NCBI GenBank assembly: GCA_029245525.1
Contig: JAQWPD010000114.1
Span: 1-64,000, forward strand
Source: Gammaproteobacteria bacterium
Lineage (GTDB): Bacteria > Pseudomonadota > Gammaproteobacteria > Steroidobacterales > GCA-2729495
DNA: 64,000 nt
Direction: 5' to 3'
Below, in pieces: positions 61,801 to 64,000 of this stretch. The position numbers and the translations under genes are program-made. The notes under the pieces are model-generated. The model made no database searches, was not told where the DNA came from, and worked only from the letters and a program-made list of their open reading frames with translations. The stretch's first letter is position 1; every line of letters begins with the position of its first letter.

Positions 61801-64000
61801 AGGTCATGGGCGTGAAGACCTGTTCGATGATGTTGATCTCACTCGAACTGTAGGTTGGTTTACAACCTTGTATCCGGTGTTGCTTAAATTGCCTGCTGTT
61901 CAGTCGGCTGCGAATACTCTGCCCGCCGTGCGCGACCAACTCGCTGCGCTACCCAACAATGGCATTGGCTATGGCGTACTCCGCTACCTTTCCGCCGACT
62001 CGGGTCTGGCCGAGCAGACCCGGCATGCCGATGTCAGCTTTAACTATTTGGGCAATATCGACCGGGTAGCTGGCAGCAACTCGATGTTCACGACACTGAA
62101 CGAAGCGCACGGCCTAGAACACAGCAAAGCCAATGTTCGCCCCCATAAGATCGATATCAATTGCATGATCAGCGAAGACCAACTCTATATAAACTTCGGT
62201 TTCAGCACCGAACTTTTCGATGCGGCAACAATAGCGGCATTGGCAAGCAAAGTAGAAACCGAACTCCGGCAACTTATAGCTATCGGTGACAGTGGTAGCG
62301 GTCTACGCATCACCCCGGCATCATTCCCGTTGGCGCAGCTCAACCAAACTGAACTCGATATCCTGCTGCCTGATGACAAGCCGGTAGATGAAATCTATCC
62401 ACTCACCCCGTTACAACAAGGCATGTTATTCCACAGCCTGCTTGATAACACCAGCGATGTTTACTTAGCCAGCTTTAACTGGCTGCTTGAAGGAAAACTT
62501 GATATCCCCTTGTTTGAAAAAGCATGGAATTTGATTATCAATCAGCACAGCAGTCTGCGCAGTGCCACTCAGTGGCAAGGTATTAAGACACCGGTTCAAG
62601 TTGTTTACGGTAATGTTGAGGTTCCATTTGAGACAGAAGATTGGACTAACTACGAACCACTGGAACAAGAAGCGCGCTTAGCCAAATGGTTTACTGAGGA
62701 TCGCGCCAAACGATTTGATCTTGCTAATGCACCACTTACCAGGGTTTCACTGCTGCAACTGAGTGACACTAGCTATCGCATGGTCTGGAGCTTCCATCAT
62801 ATGATTATGGATGGCTGGTCGATACCACTCGTTATTCGTGAAGTATTCACTGCGTATGAAGCATTTGCGCAAGGTGAAACACCCAAGGTAACCACAACAA
62901 GACCTTTCAGCGATTACATTGCCTGGCTGTTGGCACAGGATCAATCTGCAGCTCAAAGCTACTGGCGTGAAACGATGCAGGGCTTCACTGCGCCGACTCC
63001 GCTACCGAGTGCAAATATCATTGATGTGGCACAAAATGTAACGCCCAATTACGATGAGATTCATTTTGGTTTGCCCGATTCGGCGGGCCATGCATTGAAG
63101 ACCTTTGCGCAACAAAACCGTCTTACCGTCAACACCATCATGCAAGGCGCCTGGGCATTATTGCTGTCTCGCTACAGTGGTGAAGACGATGTCGTGTTTG
63201 GTGCGACCACGGCCGGTCGCCCCGCTCAACTCGACGGTATCGAGTCGATGATCGGTCTGTTCCTGAACACGCTGCCTGTGCGTATTGGCATTGATGAAAA
63301 CCTGAATCTGTTGGCATGGCTGCAGCAGGTTCAGGATCAACAACTCAACATTCAGCAATATGAATACGCGTCCCTCGTCGACATTCAAGGATGGAGCGAT
63401 GTGCCTCGCGGCACAGCTTTATTTGAAACCCTGCTGGCCTTTGAGAATTATCCCGATATCGAAACAATGGGACGGACTTCTGGCAGCATTGAAATTAAAG
63501 AGAGCAGCGGATTTGACCGGACAAACTTCCCGTTAACACTGAATGTTGCAATGATGGATACGCTATACCTGAGGTTCGTCTATGACCGCAATCTGTTCAG
63601 CAAAGAAACGCTGGAAAGACTGGGCGAGCACCTCCTGACCCTACTCAAAAATATTCCTGAAGCAGCAAACAAAACCATTGCCGAAGTGACCATGCTTGGC
63701 GCGGAAGAACTGCAACAGGTCCTTGTTGAATGGAATGACACCCGCTTTGACTATCCAGCCGATGAAACAATGCATGGTCTGTTTGAGCAGCAGGTAAAAA
63801 TACAACCCGACTCCGTCGCAATATACCATGACGGTCGTGAGATCAGTTATGGCGACCTGAATGCCAGAGCCAACCAGCTGGCTCATAGACTCATCGAGCT
63901 AGGAATAGGTAACGAAAGCCTCGTTGCTGTATGCACCGAACGCACAATCGAAATGATCACGGGCATGCTCGCCATTCTTAAAGCGGGTGGCGCCTATGTT
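43892..64000 (+). CDS. NRPS 4: giant six-module synthetase, runs off the window
   Basis: From ATG 43892 the frame stays open to the window end: 6703 codons, C-terminus missing. Residues 1-57 are a TubC-type docking domain (LLAKKGVKLSVVDGQLKV). Six modules follow: C-A(Ser)-T, C-A(Gly)-T, C-A(Ser)-nMT-T, C-A(Thr)-T, C-A(unassigned)-T-E and C-A(cut). Carrier Ser residues are 1067, 2108, 3560, 4617 and 5662, the last in GGDS as usual before an epimerase. All catalytic motifs I checked are intact, and no frameshift is seen. It extends the chain from NRPS 3 and should lead, beyond 64 kb, to release. Only a weak GAGA ribosome site precedes the ATG. Confidence 0.95.
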   Translation, partial: MTAVTILSLLAKKGVKLSVVDGQLKVSAPKGALTGELRQQLVDNKAEILELLISTKSTAQDASIAHADRDFPIPLSFGQERLWFLNELEPGSSLYNIPTAIKLKGHLNLQALQQAFDLLLERHESLRTTFTLNGEQPVQKIANSLSIPLEIHDAGDSSDDDLDALLTKICLQPFDIKQGPLLKLYVLDINENEHALLLVIHHIIADGWSMGVLMSELAALYNSIASGGSSTLEALPIQFADYAAWQRETMSGETLNNELSYWKKALDGAPLVLDLPTDHARPASPGYEGAWLRHQISSKTRSKLEALAQNNNATLYMVLLSAFNLLLSRYSGSEDLLIGSPVAGRSRTELEGLVGTLINTVVLRGDLSGNPQFTALLKQLRNTTLDAFEHQELPFEKLVEQLQPERNLSHAPIYQVLFNLQNRSQELVKFDGLKSSALVTETGTAKLDLHLLIEETDEGLTAWFEYATELFDEATIERMASHFDAILAAVVDNPDLRADQIPLLTDDERNTILNDWNDTTVDYPQNETLVSLFEKQVDSSPDAIAVEYHGQQLSYKQLDQRANQLAHELLSMSIGTNDVVGVYMERSIEMIVALYGVQKAGAAYTPLDPEYPPQRLANMLEDSGTKVILTQAASTPEGFTGTVIALNSDGETGTDHSNSRPDTRPSPDDLAYVIFTSGSTGRPKGVMNEHRGIVNRLQWMQSEYQLSSEDHILQKTAFSFDVSVWEFFWPLLNGARLVMAKPGGHKDAAYLADTIRQHNISTIHFVPSMLQAFLLNTDAGSCPQLKRVICSGEALPWELTQEFYAKFDAQLHNLYGPTEAAIDVTYWAVPRSNTQNPIPIGKPVANTRIYIVDKSGQLAPIGVPGELLIAGAQVARGYIGRDELTAERFITDPFKTDHIHSYDSRSYRTGDLARYLPSGDIEYLGRIDGQIKLRGFRIELGEIDAALSALSTVEFCTTVVSRTANGDQRLVSYVGGAANDAEAIKTKLRTELPEYMVPAAIVFIDKLPLTLNGKLDRNALPEPAFEAAIYVAPSTVTEIALARLFSQLLDKDKVGINDDFFALGGHSLLAMRLVTRIGEQLKTGIELKQLFIAPTVKQLAYIIDSDSESIAIDNIKALPRDAELPLSFAQQRLWFLHKLMPDSSLYNVPWAMRLEGSVNTAALQQSINMLLARHETLHTRFIEIAGEPMQYLAKDAELPLHIIDLRLESAAKVQQALSSLSQKTFSLDTAPLLRVHLLRDTDNSQILLFVIHHIIADAWSLGLLFDELMTLYAAACEGIEARLAPLAIQYADYAAWQRNHLSGDELQKQLSFWRSNLRNAPAILELPSDRARPAVQSYRGKVANRSLPQELLSKLHQLGNEQGATLFTTMLAAFNVMLSRYSGQNDVVVGTPVAGRQHSDLEGLIGFFLNTLPIRSKLDHNSDFRQLLQELQLNMLDAYAHQDLPFEQLVEDLQPERDMSIAPIFQVMFTLQTVGTERTLHGDLNVSNIEIDYGTAKYDITWSVMEKNGELSVSCEYASDLFNESTIQRMLEHYQVLLQNIVSQPGTAINQLAILSTGEQSQLRAWNSTTMAYPDEQSLQALFEQQALSNPAATAVEFNGSKLSYKELNERANGLAAQLIELGAGPNQPVAICVNRSLDTLVGLLGILKSGSGYVPLDPIYPAERIAYMLEDSDTKILVSEPELASALPTKNIQLLDIADSGSSQINPSIEFNAEQLAYLIYTSGSTGLPKGVQIEHRAVTNFLHSMAKTPGIVPADRLLAVTTLCFDISVLELFLPLAQGATVVIASQEQAADGFALKALLETGDISIMQATPASWRMLLDAGWNGSANLKVLVGGEALERDLATQLEQHNQAVWNMYGPTETTIWSACHQFNPADQLISVGQPIANTQFYVLDDAMQAVPVGVPGTLWIGGHGVARGYWQRDELNAASFIDNPFGSGRIYATGDRVRWLSDGSLEVLGRNDFQVKLRGFRIELGEIETRLAANPNVTQSVVSLREDSPGDQRLVAYNIAPEGVTLNSDELRNSLMGGLPDYMLPSAYVQLERFPLTANGKIDRKALPAPEWEDIASTEYLAPQNPTEDTLTAIWADILGVPKIGMNDDFFALGGHSLLAVKLISRVRDELGHDLDLMTLFSRPTIAAMAALLESDTKVLQAPISVVDRSTSLPLSSAQVRLWFLDELEPENPAYNMPWSMRLKGIPDTEALQVAIDQVIARHESLRTTFPAQDGEPVQLIHESLPVPLQVEILDGDEAALVQRLTEISKQPFDLHNGPLLRANLIQTSDNESVLSLCIHHIIYDAGSHGILMQELSECYAAYREQRAATLRSMPIQFADYAAWEHEWMQGPDYQQQLRYWSKELSGAPNALEFPTDFSRPAVQTSNGERFFYHLPDSLHRELTHLGQKNSSTLFMVLLAAFDVLLARYSGQDDIVVSVPISGRKGSELENIIGFFLNTLPIRVQLEDHINFNTVLKQVRDKSLAAYANQEMPFGKLVEELAPERDTSRPPIAQMHFVLQHVDNPTDEFAGLAAEKIALSTNTTKFDMTLFAFEVGETLAIDFEYNSDLYKRSTIEQLATHYVNLLESIVAQPTCAIDALPMLDSGERNRLVVEWNNTNRPYPADATLQTLLEAQVALTPDAPAIEYAGTTLTYAEFNRRANQLAHVLINKGIEPEHLVGVCLERSAELVIALHAIQKAGAGYVPLDPDYPMQRLEHILEDANVSLLITDSNACNSLPPHDTPTLLLGASEIAASDEHNPTARSKPENIAYVIFTSGSTGRPKGVMNEHRGIVNRLLWMQDEYQLTANDKVLQKTPFSFDVSVWEFFWPLLSGATLVVAKPDGHKDPAYLAETIINSEVTTMHFVPSMLQAFLQHDKVASCDSLRQVICSGEALPLDLQQRFYSKLDASLHNLYGPTEAAIDVTYWACQRDSRDSFVPIGRPIANTSLYIVDTSGQPVPAGVSGELWIGGVQVARGYVNRPELTAERFIINPFSDDTNSRIYRTGDLVRYRDDGRIEFLGRLDDQIKLRGFRIELGEIETELLNNAAVQNAVVMAREDREGDQRLVAYLLADTGNIPTDEIDDWQDDQVDQWRALWEDTYSRDQSIEDLTFDITGWDSSYTNEPIPAEEMQAWVDVSCDRILELKPKLILEVGSGSGLLASRIGPKVAGYIGTDFSAAAAQRLNDLRMEFPKLSAISGLHKAADEIGDLPEEAFDTVVINSVAQYFPNMAYFDKVLRLALERLEKGGRIFLGDLRSLSLLNAHHTSVQLFKAEDHLESDEIIDLIQQNIRDEEELVIDPTYFLNLKKELPQITGVRFELKRGKARNELSRFRYDVVLTTAVVDEPRPEIVLWDDSVHTIEGLAENLSDQGLLIRHVPDARLSEERIVTELLEDTATHTAAELRNMAVNQAAGIEPEAIYSAAKKLRLDVQMIGTEPGFMNVLLMPKGLHYQGDALLSTSNEPLMSLGNNPLYGRLKRNLVPKIQKELEQALPDYMVPSAFVVLEKFPLTASGKIDRKALPAPKRIRDDDEVYVAPRDGIETVLTEIWSGVLGIDQIGINDNFFSLGGHSLLATQMISRVREQLNVDIALVAIFNHPTIASLAAVISDSDAASEDNIIKPAIRGENMPLSFSQQRLWFINQMDSDNTAYNSPWPIRLEGNLDINALQEAINYSVARHEILRTTYASKGGKPQQLIDPNARIQLQVEEMPGASEAELQERISTLAHETFELATGPLMRTYVLRYADDAQVLFMISHHINNDAWSNAALLKELSSSYNALINDGQPDLPALDIQYADYAVWQRNWMKGAQRQNQLDYWTQQLSGAPDQLGLPTDKPRPAVQTYAGAFETRLLSEDLLKNLQRIALENETTLFMVLLAAFNVLLSVQARQEDVVVGTPIAGRRHAGLENLIGVFLNMLPIRIDLSGKPSFIELLKQVRGVTLAAYSHEDLPFEMLVEELQPSRDMSYAPIFQVMFDVQTPSQERNLFDGLYQSAMESDLADAKVDMTLTGIVLSEGLKVRLDYNTDLFEASSAQRIMQNFETLLKAVIKTPDVPVTQIDLTSAEEQQQLQALLSATEHDYARPDCLHQLFERQVSNNPGATALTCDGESLSYAELNACANRLAHHLIAKGVTADTLIGISMERSLDLVVSILGVLKAGGGYLPLDPNYPEDRLAFMVEDSQTPIIVTHEAAAERVPASNAEIIVLGTLATDLPENNPDIAVSSSQLAYVIYTSGSSGKPKGVLIEHANVTRLMRATEDWYGFNDNDVWTLFHSYAFDFTVWELWGSLLYGGRLVVVPYFVSRSTEEFYNLLADEKVTVLNQTPSAFSALMRVDETAAKDLSLRYVVFGGEALDLKALKPWFERHGDVKPRLVNMYGITETTVHVTYRPLELADCDAPSSNIGVPIPDLQVYVLNEARTPVPVGAPGELYVGGAGLARGYLNRPELTEERFIPHPFDSTPGARLYRTGDLARRRPDGDLEYMGRADDQVKLRGFRIELGEIESALLSHAAVNESIVVLIGETADDRKLVAYVVPTPNVMLEVSDLRQHLKESLPDYMVPAAIIELDALPLTANGKVDRKSLPAPEWARAEDQPFAAPRTPVEEALLELWREMLDEEDLGIHDDFFELGGHSLLATQLIARIGEVLEADVDIRILFEAATVAEFAELMESEDKTEAEAPISPTARDEDLPLSFAQQRLWFLDQLDPENAVYNIPWAIGLSGQLRMAALQNALDVLVQRHEVLRTSFPSADGNPLQLIAAAAPIVIDAINMNDSNDSALQNKLAELAQAPFNLSEGPLLRAHLICIDENEHILILVMHHIISDGWSLNILFRELVLAYESACAGQQVELPSLPIQYADYATWQRQWLTGDELDRQVNYWRDQLTGAPAKLELPTDKPRPAVQTFNGDYVSRMLSSELQLALKEIARDNGCTFYMVLLAAFNVLLYRYSGQDDLVVGTPIAGRRRSELDGLVGFFINTLVLRSDASGQPTFLDFLERVRKTALGAYASQELPFEKLVDELQPVRDMSHTPLFQVMFILQNAPWDAENFEELKARPVPLQFGTAKFDLTLSMAERKDGLEAYFEFNTDLYEKATVERMLDHLEVLAAGIIENPQQQINELPLLKVSEQQQILHSWNNTAVNYNDNSTMPGLISAQATVTPDAQALLFEDQVISYAELEIRSNRLANYLVGRGVGKGDVVALSIDRSPEVVTGILGIMKTGAAYVPMDPTYPKERLAYMLQDSGASMVVTRETLIADLPQHELATTCFDRDASAIEASNNDTPAAIIDTNDLAYIIYTSGSTGQPKGVMVEHHSVCNLVDAQSRAFGLGPDDRMLQFASISFDASVYEIVKGLTSGATLCIASADEVLPGKPLLELLQSKAITAVTLPPSALYQLPTADLPALKTITVAGEACPPELVSRWQPGRRFFNLYGPTEFTVWATYKECFPGEAITIGHPISNAQAYVLDENLQLLPVKVPGELCISGASLARGYWNRKELTAERFVANPFSEDPDARMYRTGDRVQLNTNGEIEFLGRIDHQVKIRGFRIELGEIESRLNEHPAVTECLVMANGAALDDKNLVAYIVTDAEPALNDLRSHLQETLPDFMVPAGFVVLNEWPLTPNGKIDRKALPDAGSGKLSVNTEYVAPTNRNEDILADIWGELLGAEQVGVHDNFFELGGDSILSIQIIARATQRGLNLTPKQLFQNQTIAELALAISADAPVIDAEQGRILGDVPLTPIQQWFLEQDLEEAQHFNQSMLVDADWKLDPVILEQALHLVTDQHDALRLRFSNKAGTWQQELAPFEDTELLQQLHDASDEQLDALQASMGLNKGPLLRAAQLSETKLLLVVHHMAIDWVSWTTLLTDLEFAYERLQNARPVTFPNKTTSFKAWGERLSEWAGSQALQSELSYWKNLAWDHVAELPVDHADGDNTEAYNQLHTLQLNAADTSGILKGLANRYRAAPRDVLLTAVATALAQHTNSQSVLIDLEGHGREDLFDDVDLTRTVGWFTTLYPVLLKLPAVQSAANTLPAVRDQLAALPNNGIGYGVLRYLSADSGLAEQTRHADVSFNYLGNIDRVAGSNSMFTTLNEAHGLEHSKANVRPHKIDINCMISEDQLYINFGFSTELFDAATIAALASKVETELRQLIAIGDSGSGLRITPASFPLAQLNQTELDILLPDDKPVDEIYPLTPLQQGMLFHSLLDNTSDVYLASFNWLLEGKLDIPLFEKAWNLIINQHSSLRSATQWQGIKTPVQVVYGNVEVPFETEDWTNYEPLEQEARLAKWFTEDRAKRFDLANAPLTRVSLLQLSDTSYRMVWSFHHMIMDGWSIPLVIREVFTAYEAFAQGETPKVTTTRPFSDYIAWLLAQDQSAAQSYWRETMQGFTAPTPLPSANIIDVAQNVTPNYDEIHFGLPDSAGHALKTFAQQNRLTVNTIMQGAWALLLSRYSGEDDVVFGATTAGRPAQLDGIESMIGLFLNTLPVRIGIDENLNLLAWLQQVQDQQLNIQQYEYASLVDIQGWSDVPRGTALFETLLAFENYPDIETMGRTSGSIEIKESSGFDRTNFPLTLNVAMMDTLYLRFVYDRNLFSKETLERLGEHLLTLLKNIPEAANKTIAEVTMLGAEELQQVLVEWNDTRFDYPADETMHGLFEQQVKIQPDSVAIYHDGREISYGDLNARANQLAHRLIELGIGNESLVAVCTERTIEMITGMLAILKAGGAYV
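44090..47190 (+). other. NRPS 4 module 1: C-A(Ser)-T
   Basis: C domain HHIIADG at residues 201-207. A domain FDVSVWE (D721), TIHFVPSML, VICSGEAL and LYGPTEAAIDVTYW give D-V-W-H-I-S-L-I-D-K, the serine code. Carrier Ser1067. The A domain is strikingly like that of module 3. Confidence 0.9.
47225..50330 (+). other. NRPS 4 module 2: C-A(Gly)-T
   Basis: C domain HHIIADA at residues 1252-1258 (Ala for Gly). A domain FDISVLE (D1768), SIMQATPASW, VLVGGEAL and NMYGPTETTIW give D-I-L-Q-L-G-M-I-W-K, the same glycine-type code as NRPS 2 but with no methyltransferase. Carrier Ser2108. Confidence 0.85.
50365..54690 (+). other. NRPS 4 module 3: C-A(Ser)-nMT-T
   Basis: C domain HHIIYDA near residue 2291. 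A domain FDVSVWE (D2811), MHFVPSML, VICSGEAL and LYGPTEAAIDVTYW give the serine code D-V-W-H-I-S-L-I-D-K. An N-methyltransferase (about residues 3070-3335, LEVGSGSGLL near 3140, then INSVAQYFPN) sits inside the A-domain tail. Carrier Ser3560. Expected unit: N-methylserine. Confidence 0.88.
54720..57860 (+). other. NRPS 4 module 4: C-A(Thr)-T
   Basis: C domain HHINNDA at residues 3745-3751. A domain FDFTVWE (D4264), TVLNQTPSAF, VVFGGEAL and NMYGITETTVHVTY give D-F-W-N-V-G-M-V-H-K, the threonine code with one conservative change. Carrier Ser4617. The loading A domain of NRPS 1 shares the same scaffold (LFHSCAFGF against LFHSYAFDF) and may derive from a Thr-type domain. Confidence 0.88.
57895..62300 (+). 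other. NRPS 4 module 5: C-A(unassigned)-T-E
   Basis: C domain HHIISDG at residues 4802-4808. A domain FDASVYE (D5324), AVTLPPSAL, ITVAGEAC and LYGPTEFTVWATY give roughly D-A-Y-T-T-A-L-V-W-K, which I cannot assign; a hydrophobic or aromatic residue is possible. Carrier Ser5662 (GGDS). The epimerase has HHMAIDWVSW from residue 5831, EGHGRE, GWFTTLYPV and FNYLGNID, so the residue should be D-configured. Confidence 0.85.
62385..64000 (+). other. NRPS 4 module 6: C (D-L type) and start of A, cut
   Basis: The C domain begins YPLTPLQQGMLFHSLL, the form usual after an epimerase, and has HHMIMDG at residues 6302-6308. The A domain starts near 63735 and is cut at ILKAGGAYV, before any specificity-determining residues. 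Confidence 0.88.

Noticed and set aside
44000-63900. Many antisense ORFs of 60-160 codons across the NRPS genes
   Set aside because: They are shadows of the long coding frames, repeat with the modules and lack start signals.
1-64000. CRISPR arrays, insertion sequences, integrases or phage genes
   Set aside because: No regularly spaced repeats, transposase or integrase motifs were seen; repeated text in the right half is module homology of the NRPS genes.

Overview
The window reads as chromosomal DNA of a Gram-negative gammaproteobacterium, probably a marine or environmental one related to the Cellvibrionales; this placement is inferred from gene content and mid-range GC, not from any phylogenetic marker. 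It holds an outer-membrane porin, a c-type cytochrome lipoprotein, housekeeping cofactor genes, one tRNA-Arg and, over its right-hand half, a large nonribosomal peptide synthetase (NRPS) locus that runs off the window end.

Region 1 (1-4.8 kb, minus strand) looks catabolic: a SnoaL/limonene-epoxide-hydrolase-fold protein, a PCMH/VAO-type FAD flavoprotein, a Tat-exported DUF1838 protein, a c-type cytochrome lipoprotein and a porin. A flavoprotein with its own cytochrome c suggests a periplasmic 4-cresol-methylhydroxylase-like dehydrogenase. A YcbL-type metallo-hydrolase (5.0-5.7 kb) is divergent from it.

Region 2 (5.7-10.2 kb, minus strand) is a four-gene operon: flippase-like membrane protein, HAD-UbiA fusion, DprE1-like flavoprotein, DprE2-like SDR. 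It matches the mycobacterial pathway to polyprenyl-phospho-arabinose.

Region 3 (10.3-19.5 kb) holds molybdenum-cofactor and redox genes: moaA, a DmdB/AlkK-type acyl-CoA ligase, a GlcD-type oxidoreductase and fdhD on minus; a quinone oxidoreductase, moeA, moaB, gloB and a CPXCG protein on plus. tRNA-Arg(ACG) and its terminator follow.

Region 4 (19.7-26.3 kb) has a LuxR-type regulator with a 20-bp dyad upstream, a family-2 glycosyltransferase, a SAM methyltransferase and a secreted DUF4091-like/LamG protein.

Region 5 (26.4-64 kb) is the biosynthetic locus. Three overlapping prolyl-4-hydroxylase-like genes (the middle one without catalytic residues) are divergent from four collinear NRPS genes. 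The assembly line reads A*-T / Cy-A(Cys)-T-Ox / C-A(Gly)-nMT-T / C-A(Pro)-T / C-A(Ser)-T / C-A(Gly)-T / C-A(Ser)-nMT-T / C-A(Thr)-T / C-A(?)-T-E / C-A... (cut). By-eye prediction of the chain: unusual non-alpha-amino starter - thiazole - Sar - Pro - Ser - Gly - N-Me-Ser - Thr - D-Xaa - ... TubC-type docking domains on proteins 2-4 and acidic tails on proteins 1-3 support this order. No MbtH, thioesterase, transporter or phosphopantetheinyl transferase gene is visible; these may lie beyond 64 kb.
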